Shown: one piece after another, positions 44,556-56,437 of the stretch | Position numbering within the stretch: the first letter of the stretch is position 1 | How the letters are laid out: each line of letters begins with the position of its first letter | Notes under the pieces: model-generated | The model's input: the letters and a program-made list of their open reading frames with translations, nothing else | Databases searched by the model: none | Told to the model about the DNA's origin: nothing | Made by a program: the position numbers and the translations under genes | Assembly: GCF_026914185.1 (NCBI RefSeq) | Contig: NC_070570.1 | Coordinates: 620,001-684,000 of the forward strand | From: Puccinia triticina | Lineage: Eukaryota; Basidiomycota; Pucciniomycetes; Pucciniales; Pucciniaceae | Direction of reading: 5' to 3' | Length of the DNA: 64,000 nucleotides

Positions 44556-46699
44556 CTAATTTTGCTTGAATTTCTCTTGCCAATGATACAATTGTCTAGA
44601 CAGATCGTCAATGATTTCCAGAGTTTTGGGGCTGACAACGGATTGAACGGTAGCAAAAGAATCAACAGGAGGAGGGTTGTGATGACTCTGATCCTGCGGA
44701 TTATTGCTGTTGTCTGCAGGAGGTTGGCTGAGCTTAGAGCTGAGACTTTTAGCGATAAGTTCGTTACGTTTCTCTCGATCCGACGATTCAATCTGAACTT
44801 TTTGAAGATAATCGACAAGATGTTTGGAGCGTTTACGGAGGTCGGCGATTGTTGTACGTTTGGAGGGGAACTTGACCTTAGCGGGGGTCTCAAAGATCTT
44901 CGATTGTGGGCCATCCCCAAGGCCTTCGATGACCAATGGCTGAGGGAACGGGCTAGGGAGGAGATAGTCCAGATACGAGAGATGGTCCGGAAGCCCCCAG
45001 CCCTCGGAAAGCAGCGCCTCTACTTGCTGTTGACGTTGCTGTTGCTGTTGTTGCGCTTGTTGCTGTTCCGTGATCTGCTGCTGCTTCGTCCGCCGCCCGT
45101 CTTCTTTGCTTCGTTTTGTTGGTGAGCCCCGTTTGCCTGTGCTTGAGGTGGAAACAGGGACCGGGTTCCGATTGGCAAAAACCCCAGCTGCCTTACTCTT
45201 ATTGTTACTTGTCACAACTGTATCTAGACCAAAAATCATCGAGTCAGACGACCAGTGAGCGGCACGAAAATCAGTTGTGATGAGCAAACACTCACTGCCA
45301 GACTCGTCGGTGTCGTCTACCTTTCGGCCCCGTTTGTGCTTCCCGATCGGTCCAGAGAATAGAGAGGTCGCACTCGGAGGATTGTATAGCTTGCTGGTGG
45401 TCGTTGAAACTGATGCGGCTGGTGAGGGGAGCTCGGCGGCAGGACTGATCCGAGGGCGTTTGAGTTTATCTTCAACAGTTGGTTCGACACTTGGCCTTCG
45501 AAGATCCCAAAAAGGATAGCCAGGGAGTCAGGATAGTGGAAAAGAAAGAGGCAGAATAACAGAGAGGCCAACTGACAAAGTAGGAGACTCAATCTGGTCT
45601 AGCGAGGGTCTTTTGCGTTTAGTCTTGTGGGGATCATTGAGAGCACTAGGGAGGATGGATTCAGTGGTCCCAGAGCTACTGGTATCCACGGCTGATTGTT
45701 TCTTCTGAACGAGGGGCGCAACGCCATCGACCAGCATGTTGGACTGTCTCCTGGTCTGGGCAAACGTCGGCAAGGCAAACCCGCCCAACGAGAGTTGGTC
45801 TTCCGGCTTCACCCCTGCATCCGTCAGAAACGCCGCCAGAGAGGCTGCATCTGGATTCACTCGCTCTCTTCGGCTCGAACTGGACGTGAACGATGGCGAC
45901 CGACGAGATGGTTGATGGATAGTTGATTTCTGGTATTGCCTGCAAAATAAAACCCGGTGAATATTTTTGAAAAAGACAGGAATCAGTTGATTTTTCATTG
46001 TAAACCAAGAAAAGGCGGAACTGTCGAATGAATATGAGAGGCTTCTTACCCAGTCGTGTGGAGATCAGGTCGGCATTTTTCGCAAAAGTAGTCGCCGGGG
46101 AATTCAGCGTAGAGTCCAACGCACGGTCCGTGTTGCCAAACGGAGCATTTGTCGCATTGAAACATGATCACATCGTTGGCTTCCTCATCTGCAAGTCGGC
46201 GGGTTTCCAGGGGAACAAAGCTTAGCAGATCGAAGCATTTGGAAGAGGAGGAGGATGACTGACTGTCTTCTCCACAGACGCAGCGGGTGATGTTAGCATC
46301 GTCTTCCGGGATGGGTTCCTGCGGTTGAGGGGGATTAGGAAGGGTAGGAGGAGAATGGGTAGATTCTGATTTTTTCTTTGTGTCTTTCTTCTGATTGAGG
46401 CTAGAGCGACGGGTCGATTTGTTAGATTTGCGAGTGCCACCACGAGAGCTTTTCTGAGGTTTTGGGATCGGCTGGGGGATGACGGGTGAGGGCAAGGAGC
46501 TATTGTTGAGCGCGGCCGACGGCTGGTCTGTTTTCGAGTTGCTCGTCGAGGCCGTTGTCGTTGTCGTTGAGGTTCGCGAGCGGAGTCTGGGGTTCGATGG
46601 GTCTTCTGCTTCAATTTCTTCTGGCGAGTGTGTCGCTGGTTGCTGGTGTTCGGCAGACATGACTGCTCCAGGATGGGTGGGGGTGGGGGGCAGTGCCAC
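44556..46699 (-). CDS. PHD-finger protein, Cti6-like
   Basis: Four exons (46699-46050, 45939-45577, 45495-45296 and 45223-44556) join in phase to 626 residues. A Ser/Thr- and Lys-rich N-terminus precedes one PHD finger with RCVCGEDSQ, MFQCDKCSVWQHGPCVGL and YFCEKCRPDLH (about 138-215). A poly-Gln run and a C-terminal block TTIADLRKRSKHLVDYLQ follow. PHD fingers of this Cti6/Bye1 type bind methylated histone H3 tails; yeast Cti6 is part of the Rpd3L deacetylase complex. A nuclear chromatin reader is inferred. Start alternatives are 46699 and the in-frame ATG at 46660 (MSAEHQQ). It is a single-copy-looking gene sandwiched between the duplicated secreted genes. Confidence 0.85.
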
Positions 46700-46889
46700 T
46701 GCGACTCAGTGGACTCGAGACTCCCCGTGTCAGCCCCCCCGAGGTGCCCCGGGAGCAAAACCCAACACCGAGCGCTCCCCGACAGTCTCCGTGCACATGT
46801 ACCTCTGTCAAAAATTGCGGACCTCATAGATGTAGTAAATGATTTACTCCAGACCAAAATGCAAGGTTTGTGAAATTGAAAAAAAAAAC

Positions 46890-49347
46890 AGAATCAAGTT
46901 TCTACTTTTTTATGACAATCCAAGGAAGCATAAAATCATATTTATTTGGTGAGTGTGTCATCCAAAAACCAGGAGAATGTTTTGAGAGGGAATAATGGGT
47001 CACATGTGATGCTAATGTAGAAAAAAGCCTACTAGATTCCAATTGTAAGGGAAATCCAGAATTGGGCTATAGTTGAGAAGGAGGATCAACAAATCTTTGA
47101 TCAATAATCAATGAATTTGTCATTTGTTTGCATATTTTTTTCTCTGGTCAATTGAGCACTTTTTCTTTGTTCAGCACGTTATGCTCCTAGGAAATTCGGG
47201 GAATCGCAACCCGTATTCATAAGATCAATAAATTTCATGTATTTTGTGCCATATTTTCTCGAGTGCATTCTTCACGTCGGTAACATATTCTGGGGTTTGA
47301 TGTATGCCTTTTGTGTCCGCCCACTCATGCCAGGTTTGTCTTGCGATGCTCGACTTCAAGAATTCATTGAGGTCTCCCAACGCTGGAACACCTTTCTGTG
47401 CATCAATTTTATCTAGAACTCTGGCCATTCCTTCTACTATACTCAAAATTTCTTTTGCGTCGGGGTATTTTTGGTATTTTTCCTTCAGTTCCCGAAGAAT
47501 GCTGTTATGAAAGCTGTTGGGATTGATTTCTGATGGGCGTAGGATCATACGCAAATTGGATGTCAACTCTTCAAGTGTGATTTGAACATCCCTGACGTAT
47601 CGATGGTTTACAAGGGCTGGTTGATTGGAGGGTAGTGCAATGGTCATGCGGCCAGCAAGCTCTTGATGGTACTCCATTAAATTGATGGTGTCCTCAGAAG
47701 TGATAATACCTTGCCGTTTCTCTACTTCATTTTGCAATTTGACAAGTTCTTCTATCAATCTGGAGCCTTCCATGTAGGTGAAATCTTTGTGTTTCTCTTT
47801 AAGAATCCCAAGAATCACATTTTGCGTGCCCCTGGTGTTTTCTTGCAATGGATTTAGGATCGTATGTAGATTGGATGTCAAGTCGCGAAGTGACATTTGA
47901 ACGTCCGCAAAGTATTGGTGGTCTATATATGTCCGTCGACGGGGGGGCAGTCTGATGCTCACCCAGCTGGCAAGTTCTTGGTGATGCAGCGTCAAATCAA
48001 TGGTGTCTTTTGACGTGGTGGTACCTCCCCGTTTCTCTATTTCATTGTGAATGCCAACAATTGCTTCGATCGATTTTGAACCTTCCAGATCGGCGAAGGC
48101 TTTGTATTTCCTTTGGAAGTTTCGAAGAATCACGTTTTGTATGCTATCGCCATCGCCTTCCTCCGATTCTAAGATGCTCCTACTATCTGCACAATACAGA
48201 AATAGTTAATCAGTAAGATGTTTGACTTTTCCAGAGGGGAAACACAACATGCTCTTATTTACCTTCGCCATTCAAGCTTAAATGTTCCATTGCCTGCTGC
48301 ACATTTTGGCTAAGCCGATTGACCTCGCTATGCCTTGCCTCCCTTTTCTGATCATTAATAGAGAGCCCAGAAACGCGGGTATTAACCGAAGAAATTGGAT
48401 CCAAATTGTCTGTAAGAACGTGCCAAAATTTGACACATGAGCAAGTCAGTCAAAGTACGAAAGGAGTGACAATCGCTTATATGTATCAATTACGAACCTT
48501 GCATGTGGGCGATGTATTGCTTTCTCCCTCGGGCATTCTTAAAAGCCTCCATTCGCACGCGGTATCTTCGGCGTCCGCTTTCTTCTATGATCCTACGTCT
48601 AGCTGCTATAGAAATAGCTCATCAGTAGGACGTTTGACTATCTCGAGGGAATACAAAACATGCTCTTATTCACCTTTGTAGTCAATGTTTCCATGTTTGA
48701 TTCTCCGTTGCCTATCTTGCCCAACCCGAACGACTGTGGCATCCCTTGGCGCCTCCTTTTGATTATCAAGAGAGAGGCCAGCCAAGCGTTCACGAATTAA
48801 AGAAGAGGCTGTGTCTACACCCTCTGTAAGAACGTGCCAAAATTTGACAGAAATCAGTCAAAGTACGGAGGGAGGAAAACTCACTCTAACAAGATAAGTA
48901 AGCAAATATCTTACTGTAGTCCTCCATACCAGTGCACAGTAACAATTGACCAGCCCCTAGCACGTGGACGAAAATGCAAAATAACGGTATCTTGGTGAAG
49001 ATCATGTTCTCGTCTCAGTTGAGATTAGGAGAAACTATGGGTTGGAGAAGGGTATTGATTTATTATGAGTAGTGAGAGTAGAAAGCTCACCCCGGTGTTG
49101 TGAATGTCGAAGTGAGCTAGTTGACAGTCTGAAATTTTTGTTGACCAGAGACCTCGTCTGTTTATCATCACCGCGGCTGATGACAAAGTGAAACATTTTT
49201 GAATGTGACCTGGTTTGGAGAAATGTTTCCAGTTCAGTAAATATGTAATATCTATTGCACAGAAGCGTGTACATACAGTTTCAGAATGCTGGGAAGGAAT
49301 GTTTCAAGTTATGAAAAGGTTTCAAAGTTGTGAACCGGGTTTGCACA
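46890..49347 (-). repeat. Segmental duplication, copy B
   Basis: Partner of copy A. Around 46978 it reads GTTTTGAGAGGGAAT without the retrotransposon, that is, the unoccupied target site. Confidence 0.85.
47225..49005 (-). CDS. Secreted protein with three internal repeats, copy B
   Basis: Paralog of 41750-43564 with the same five-exon, phase-1 structure: 49005-48915, 48823-48674, 48602-48498, 48409-48263 and 48186-47225, giving 484 residues. Signal peptide MIFTKIPLFCIFVHVLGAG. Most of the first two exon-5 repeats is nearly identical to copy A. The third repeat and C-terminus diverge strongly (for example GVPALGDLNEFLKSS in place of GSPTFGDFIEATYLN), a pattern expected under relaxed or diversifying selection or gene conversion limited to the 5' part. 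Both copies appear intact. Function unknown. Confidence 0.8.
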
Positions 49348-49900
49348 ATACACAATGCTTGGTGGAGTTATGAATTCTTTAAAGTTAGTAGAGAGGCTTG
49401 GTTCAATTAGAGCATCTCCACCGCGGGGTTTAAATTGCAAGTGCAAACCCCTTTTATGTTCCCCACCCTGGGCGGTAAATGTGGCGGTATTGGTTTGCTC
49501 CCCGGGAAATAAAACTTGACGTTTCAAGGGTAGATATGCTAACTTCACCAAGTCCCTGTTGAAGGACTGCGTCACAGTGCAGCAGGGGGCCGACTTGGTA
49601 GCCAAGTGGTCAGCGCGCACCATTCACTTTTCTGAGCCTTAACGGTCCTACCCTCCTACCCGTGGAGTGGTTTAGCACTGGGTGACTTCCTGTCGGTTCT
49701 TGGGACCTCTCAGATGTCTAGTTTTCAGAGGGAAAATGTGTGATGTTCCTTGGTCTTAATTAACACAAGGGTTCATCAGATTTCTCAAAATGCTTTCCTC
49801 CAGTCGGAGATCTACACATCGCCCCCAATATCACCTCAAGGACAGACTAGCTCCCCTCTATGGCAGGTTGGTTACAGCCATTGAGGGGCGTAAATTTAGC
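49348..49900. other. Intergenic with a weak tRNA-like segment
   Basis: TAGCCAAGTGG at 49599-49609 resembles an A box, but no good B box follows at the right distance. Nothing else supported. Confidence 0.3.
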
Positions 49901-50290
49901 ATTTTGTAATGTACTTGAATATTCAAACAGACTTACTTTGCGCAGAAGTAAAAAACTCTTCTTGCACTGTGCAGTGCGCGCAGTTCCAAACGCTTCACGC
50001 GCTGCGGGCGAAGCAAGTGAAGTGCTGCGCTGCGCTGCAACAAAGCGCACGTTTTAGCACAGCACAGCGCTGCCGCGCTGCAGCGGCCAGCCAATCAGTG
50101 GAAGCGCAGCGATCCTCCCGCTGCGCTACCGCTGAGAGTAGCGGGCCCCAGCTTTTTCCCCAACCCCAAAAGCTGTAGCCCAGCGGGCGGGGCCACTACT
50201 TTCAGCACAGCGCAGCAGCGACCAAAGCAGCTGCGCAGCGCTTTTTGAAGCGCAGCACTTTCACCCTTGGGTGAAGGAAGCAACTTCAAG
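49901..50290. repeat. GCGCAGC-rich repeat cluster
   Basis: Dozens of GCGCAGC, GCTGCGC and AGCGC motifs in both orientations within 390 bp, preceded by a CTTACTTTGCGCA box also found in the neighbouring inverted repeat. Probably an arm of the same repeat family. Confidence 0.6.
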
Positions 50291-50468
50291 TGTTTTTTTT
50301 TACAAATCAGTAGACAGGATTTTTACTGTCCTCTGAGGATATTTGGGAGTTTTTTGAAGCTTCCTTACATGCTAAAAATCCCATTGAGAAACAAAAGTCC
50401 TGTCATTTGGGGAGCTGGAACTCACAATCCCAAATTCCAAAAAATCCAAATTATTTATCAAATCATGA

Positions 50469-51210
50469 TACATATGTACGGACCTACTTTGCGCACAGCG
50501 GAAAAATCTTTGCGCACTGTGGGTGAAGGAATCAAATTTTTCAAGCTTTTTTTTGATGAATCAATAGAAAGGCCTTTGATCGCCTTCTGCGCATTTTTTA
50601 GGAGTTTTTTGAAGCTCCCTTGTATGCTGAAAACACCCATAAAGAAACAAAACAAGTTCAGTCATGCGGGGAGCTTGAATTAAGGTCCCCGCATGCCAAA
50701 AATTTCAAATAATTTGTTGAATCATGATAGATATATATTCAAGTGTTTCAGAGCTTTTTGGCCACTTTGTGAAAGAACAAGGCTTTGAAAGATTAGGAGA
50801 TAGCACTACTTACTGGCGCACTTTGACAGATTTCATGCAAAATTTCCTCATTCTTCAAAACCATGTTCTTGCACAAAGTGGCCAAAAAGTTCTGAAAAAC
50901 TTGAATATATATCTATCATGATTCAATAAATTATTTGGAATTTTTGGCATGCAGGAACCTTAATTCAAGCTCCCCACATGACTGAACTTGTTTTATTCCT
51001 TAATGGGTGTTTTCAGCATACAAGAGAGCTTCAAAAAACCCCTAAAAAATTTGCAGAGGGAAATCAAAGGCCTTTCTATTGATTCATAAAAAAAACTTGA
51101 AAACTTTGATTCCTTCACCCGCAGTGAGCAAAGAGTTTGGAAATTTGTGCACTGCACAGCGCGCGAAGATTTTCCCACCATGCGCGAAGTAAGTCCGCAT
51201 ATGTATATAA
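50469..51210. repeat. Large inverted repeat (about 330-360-bp arms)
   Basis: The left arm starts ATACATATGTACGGACCTAC and the right arm ends with the inverse, CATATGTATAT. The arms share CCTTTGAT, GAGCTTGAATTAAGG and CACTTTGTG blocks. Centre near 50820. A further partial copy of the inner part follows at about 51230-51310. Foldback or head-to-head repeat insertion; no gene. Confidence 0.75.
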
Positions 51211-51310
51211 ATTCTTCAGAATTATTTTTGGCCACTTTGTGAAAGAATAAGGCTTTGTAAAATTAAGAAATCTGACAACTTAATCATGCACTGGGGCAGA
51301 TTTCATGTGA

Positions 51311-52196
51311 AATTTACTGATTTGTTGAAGTCTATCCTTAGCCTCATGTAGAGCACCCTGCCAATTTTTTGCCTCCTCCAATCACCACTCAATGTCATGT
51401 TTGATTGGATCTTTGGAAAGAGCAGAGAGCTACATGGAGGAGCAAGTAACAGGTCACAAAAGGGAAGAGATACACTTTCCCAACAGTAATAAAACCCAAA
51501 CTTTGCTAAGTATCTGAGGTGGATCTGCAAGTCACCTCCTATTATATTTTATAATCTGCTCTCATGCATCCTGAAACCCAGAAAAAAATGCACAAGTAGG
51601 CACAGTGAAAGTGGATGCAACCCCAAATGCAACAAAGGGTGATGCTTCAGCCCACAGAAACACTTGTTTGTCTGTAGTTTTAGTCGGTAAAAGCATCATT
51701 CATGGAGTTTGAGGTTGTGGGTCCAAGTGCTGTAGTGCAAAACTTAAATTTTGGTTTCCAAAACCTCCACTACAGGGAATTATCTGTTATTGGTGATTTT
51801 TTAATGAAAGAAATGACCAAAAAGATCATTTTACATGAAGTTTGAAATAGCTCTGTAAGCAACCAACAAAGATCCCACTACAAAGCAAATTGAGAAACTT
51901 ATGTCAGTTGACATGCAGTTACCATGCTAGTACTTCAATCAGTACTTGGGTTTTTCCTGGGTACTTCAAGCTTGCTTCCAGCATAGCTCATCATGGCCTG
52001 GTGCTAAGCCACAAGGCACAATTCAGTGCGTAATTTTGAGCACTGTGCCTCCAGCTGTCCTCAGACACTCAGCCTGGACAAGTGACTGCACAAGCCCAGG
52101 GTGCGACCTCATGGACGCCTCCCTCCCAGGAAAGAGGCCATCCACTTTGACTGGGTACAAGCGTGTTGACGAGGAGCAATCCCTTCCAGTCAAGTC
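51311..52196. other. Intergenic, no gene supported
   Basis: No domain, splice structure or repeat boundary seen. Confidence 0.4.
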
Positions 52197-52484
52197 CGGT
52201 CATTGAGAGGGTCACAACCCAATCAATGACCAGCACACACTGGTCATCAAGTGGGTACACAACCCACTCACCAGCAAAGTCCGGTCATTGAGTGGGTACA
52301 CAACCCACTCAATGACCAGCACAAGCCAGTCATTGAGAGGGTCTCAGCCAACTCAATGACCCACACACAAGTGGGCTGAGACCCACTCAATGACTGGTGT
52401 GTGGCGGTCATTGAGTGGGTTGTGTACCCTCTTGATGACCAGTGTGTGCCGGTCATCAAGTGGTTTGTGTACCCTCTTGATGAA
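52197..52484. repeat. Array of about 43-bp palindromic units
   Basis: Six to seven imperfect palindromes of the form GGTCATTGAGNGGGT, spacer, ACCCACTCAATGACC in succession, in both orientations. Each unit could form a cruciform or RNA hairpin. The spacer words (CACAA, CTCAGCC) vary. Adjacent sequence (52485-52700) has GTTGTTG repeats. Confidence 0.75.
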
Positions 52485-52700
52485 TGGATGGTGTTGTTGA
52501 ACAGGAGGGATTCCTCCTGATTGACAGGTGGATGTTGTTGTTGGACGGGAGGTACTGTCCCCAGCCATCTGTTGTATGTTGTTGTTGGCTGGGAGGGATT
52601 GCTTCTGGTTGACATGATTTCCTGTTGTTTACCAGGGGCTTCTTCCTAGTCAACACTGAGGGGGAGGCATTCTGCCTGGTCAACAATGGTGTGGTCTTGT

Positions 52701-53805
52701 TGACCCGGTGGGAGGGGCTGATGCTGGCTGACAAGCTCAGTTTGGCAAACCATGGATCCCAGCTAAGCATTTGCATCAGATACCATGGATCCCAGCTCAT
52801 GATCCCTCAGAGCTCAGTCTTGTCTAGTTCACTGTGCACTAGAATGATGTTGAGCAACTTTCAAATATTCCAGGCTGTCCCAGCCTGGGATTTATTTGGA
52901 TGAAAATGGTTCTAATTGAGTATTGACTCAAGTATGCCACATGTCAACTGGCAGTGGTTTCTTGAGTTTTTTCTTTCATAGTGTCCCTCAAATGTTTTGG
53001 ATAATCAGAAATCCCTATACTACACAAAAACTCTAGAAACTGCTAGCAGTTGAGATGCAGAAGCTCAAAGGAATATTGAGGTGATACTGAAGCCTTTCTA
53101 AAATTTTATTTCAACCAAGTTTGAATGCAGTCACTCTGCACATTGCACAGTGACTGTGCATGAAAGGGAATGATGTAATTATGTGGCAATGGCAGTTACA
53201 CTGGAGTATGCTGGATGTCAACTGCTAGCAGTTTCTAGAGTTTTCCTGTAGTGCTATACATTAGCCAATTCTTGCTGCAGTGTGACCAGAATAAGTCTAC
53301 CTGCCTCACTTCTTAATAAATTTTAAAAACCACCTGCTGTAAAATCTTGATGGGCTTTGGGCACCCCAGAGAGAAGTTATAATTTTTTTCTTGGGACTTT
53401 TTTTGGAAAATTGGGGTTCCAACTCCCAAACAATATTTATAAAACTTCCAACTTCCAAATTCTCCCCAGGAGGTCCTGTGGACTCTGGCCAGAAGTCAAA
53501 ATCCAGTCTTTGGGACATCTGCTCCCTTTTGGAGTTGGAAGTTGAATTCCTGGGAGTCTACAGGGGGGCTCACAATTGAAATTTGCAAAGCTTTAGAGCC
53601 CATTTCAAGGTTTTTTTGAACAATTGTTTTTTTAAATTTGATACTTTGTCCTGATTAATCAGTAACTTTCAGTCACATGCAGCTTGCCATAATATTTCAA
53701 TTTTGGTTGAAAAGGCCTTGAATTTACTTCTCAATTGCAATTGTGAGCCCCCCTAATCAGTTAAGCCACTAAATTTACTCATAAAATTTGATAAAAATGG
53801 TGTTA
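52701..53805. other. Intergenic with small inverted repeats
   Basis: CTAGAAACTGCTAGCAGTTG near 53033 recurs inverted near 53220. GGGGGGCTCACAATTG near 53563 recurs inverted near 53735. These look like ends of small foldback insertions. No gene. Confidence 0.5.
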
Positions 53806-54161
53806 CAGTTGCGCAAGGCAATAACCTGTACCAACTCGCCTGCAAAAAAGGCCCAACTTTGAGGGCTTATAACTCGTGTAATAATCATGCTACAGTTACA
53901 TACTGAGTATATTTTTAAACTACAAAAGTGTGAGAACATGAAAATATGTGGTAAATACCCAAATAATGCCTCTAACAACTTGGAAAGAAAAAATGAGGGT
54001 TGCTACAGGCTGTCACTAGATATTTTCATGTTCTACTGCTTTGGTAGTTTCCAAAGGTATTTTTGATGTAATTTTGGCATATATATTACACAAGTTATAA
54101 GCCCTCAAATTTGGTCCTTTTTTGCAGGCAAGTTGGTACAGGTTATTGCCTTGTGCAACTG
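53806..54161. mobile_element. MITE with long TIRs and TA flanks
   Basis: Inverted arms of about 90 bp begin CAGTTGCGCAAGGCAATAAC and contain CCTGCAAAAAAGG and GGGCTTATAACT blocks. TA lies outside both ends (53804-53805 and 54162-54163), as for Tc1/mariner elements. No coding capacity. Confidence 0.75.
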
Positions 54162-54451
54162 TAGAGCGGCCAATGTGAGCTGGGCTAATGCCTTGTTTAC
54201 AAGGTGTTACATTTCCTTGCAAATTTTAATTAAATCTGCTTAGTTGCTGAGTGTACAAGGTTCATTTCAAGGTTACCCTTCATTCTTAATTATACCAATT
54301 TGTAAAATTTCTGAATCAAAGGACTTCCCTATGAGTTTCAAAAGTCCTTTTTGTACGCGGGGGAACTTTGTAAGAGTGTAGATTAAATATGCAGACACTG
54401 ATCTGGGATTTTCTGGATTGTGTTTGACAAGCCCCTGAGTTGTGATGTGCC

Positions 54452-55193
54452 CTAAGTTAACACAAGTCCCTGGTGGGAGGCTCGCTGTGGCTGGCCGCAA
54501 AGCGGCCCCTCCTGCAGGGAGAGACTTGCGTGTAATGTCAAAATTTTGGCTGGGAAAAAAATCACAAAATCCTGTAGGGAAAATATGAAGCCTCAGCCAG
54601 CCTCCCTCTCAGGTCCTGTGGACCTGCCCCAGAGCCAAAAGATACTTCTGGACCTCAGCTTTCATTTGGCACCACTCTCATCTCCTCAATCCACACCATT
54701 TGCACTGTACTAATGTTTTAAAAATGAGAAAAACATGAAGAAATGTAAGCTAAGTAGTGAGGATGTGCAACCATCATGCCTGGTGGATCCTGGATCCACA
54801 AACCCGCAGATCCTACACATATAGTGTTGCATGTTGTTGCAGATAGGAAATTCAATTGTGCATATTATCAGAAAATCCAAAAATGGATCTTCAGAGCAAT
54901 TTAATATCCTTCAGGATTCCTTTGACCTTCAAAACGGATTCCTTCAATCAGTTTTGGAGCTTTTTGCTCAAACTTTTGGGTGAGGGTGCGCATCAGCACT
55001 GCCAATGAAACTGTCTATTCAGTTTTTTTTTGTATATATTTTGCTGATTTTTGAATAATTATTTAGTCATTTTGGGGTTGAATATCCTTCCTTTCCCTGC
55101 CAGACTTCAGACATTAGGTGTAAGCCTCTCCTGCGGAGAGCCCTCCGGGCGGGGTCCCCCGGACCCTCCGTTCAAGAGGCTTAGTCAAGCTAG
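54452..55193. mobile_element. Non-autonomous TIR element (742 bp) with perfect 9-bp duplication
   Basis: The left end is CTAAGTTAACACAAGTCC and the right end GTCAAGCTAG. Both have GC-rich hairpins, then inverse boxes GACTTGCGTGTAATGTC and GGCTTACACCTAATGTC. The flanks TGATGTGCC (54443-54451 and 55194-55202) are identical. Same family as 2677, 14633 and 61092. No gene. Confidence 0.9.
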
Positions 55194-55202
55194 TGATGTG
55201 CC

Positions 55203-56400
55203 TATTTTGGCAAGGTGCTTGGAAAATTATGCATTTGCCCAGCAATGTGTAATTTTGCAAGCCCCTGCTTTTTACAAGGCCTTGGCAAAATGGACTTTCA
55301 AAATTGAACATCCCCATTGTGAATATGTGTGCCTGTGGTGATACCTGAAGGATGGGGTAGAGGGGGGTCAGGCAACCCAATTGTATATATGGTGTGTATC
55401 AAACACAGGTAAATGAGATGTGACAAAAATCATCAACTCTGGCCTTTGAAATGTGTTTATGGACATGTAACATAGATCATTTTTTTGGACACCTGTCCCT
55501 TCTTTAGACTTCAGTGTATGCTATCTGTTGACTCTCTTTGTTTGGCAACTCCAAAGATGGAACAAGTGTAGAAAAAGAAGGCTATCATTCACTTGATCAT
55601 ACCAACACTCGCAAAGCACAACTCTACAAATAACACACATGAATACATATATCAATACTTGCAAGAAGGAAAAGAGCACAAAAAGAATTGTTTAGAAGCG
55701 GAGAGGGTATATTGTACATGTGCCCTTGGTAATAGGATATCAGAAAAAAGGAGAGGTGAAGAAGAGATGGGAGGGGTAAGGGAAACTTGTTTTGTAAACA
55801 CTTGTTTTGGAGTTTGAGCTAGTAGCAGTAATATAAATAAAATCAAGTTGACGTCCTGACCCAAAACCACGCATAAAGAAGAACAACCACCACAAAAGCG
55901 TAAAATCAAGAGAAGAAGAGGGAAGAGGCTGGATACTTTGATCAGAATGAAGTAGATACCAGTGACCATGGACGATAACGGCAAAGAAAGAGAGGCTGTG
56001 GATATATATAGCTGGAGAGAAACGCATGCACGTGGATCAAAGAAAAGCGCGATAAATAGAGTGACGAGCTTGAGGATCGGTAGTGATTGTCAGCAGGATA
56101 AGGGTGTGAGAGTGTACAAGGAAGGGAACCGACAGTTTGTTTTTAATTTTGGGAGAGAGAGAGGGGTGAGATGAGATGAGTTGATCGATTCGAAAGAGTA
56201 GGGCCCAGGAGAAAGGGGTTCTGGAGGAGGGGTTAGACGATCGAGCAAGCGCCGGGCGATCTGGCTCGGAGACCGCCGAAGCAGCCGCAGAGCCTCGTCT
56301 TCTCTTCGTCGACTTCTGTCTCACATCAGCCACATAAATTTAGAACACATACACCCATCAGTCGTGTTCCATATTATTTTGGGGGTCGGCGGCGCCAACG
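55203..56400. other. Intergenic or 3' region, weak open frames only
   Basis: A leftward frame at 56037-56333 (MADVRQKSTKRRRGSAAASA) and hydrophobic leftward frames at 55652-56027 could be exons of a small membrane protein. I could not join them convincingly or name a family. Confidence 0.3.
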
Positions 56401-56422
56401 ATGATGATGATGATGATGATGA
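56401..56422 (+). repeat. ATG microsatellite
   Basis: About seven ATG (GAT) units in a row, just downstream of the UBL3-like gene's stop codon. Confidence 0.85.
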
Positions 56423-56437
56423 TCATGGTCTTGGGAT

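Noticed and set aside
44541..45125. 194-codon open frame on + opposite the PHD gene
   Set aside because: Shadow of the poly-Gln and C-terminal exon; the - strand model has consistent splicing and domain blocks.
49599..49670. tRNA-like A box
   Set aside because: No matching B box or cloverleaf; probably chance.
52197..52484. CRISPR-like appearance of regular repeats
   Set aside because: The organism is eukaryotic, the units are palindromes without unique spacers of constant length, and no cas-like gene is present.
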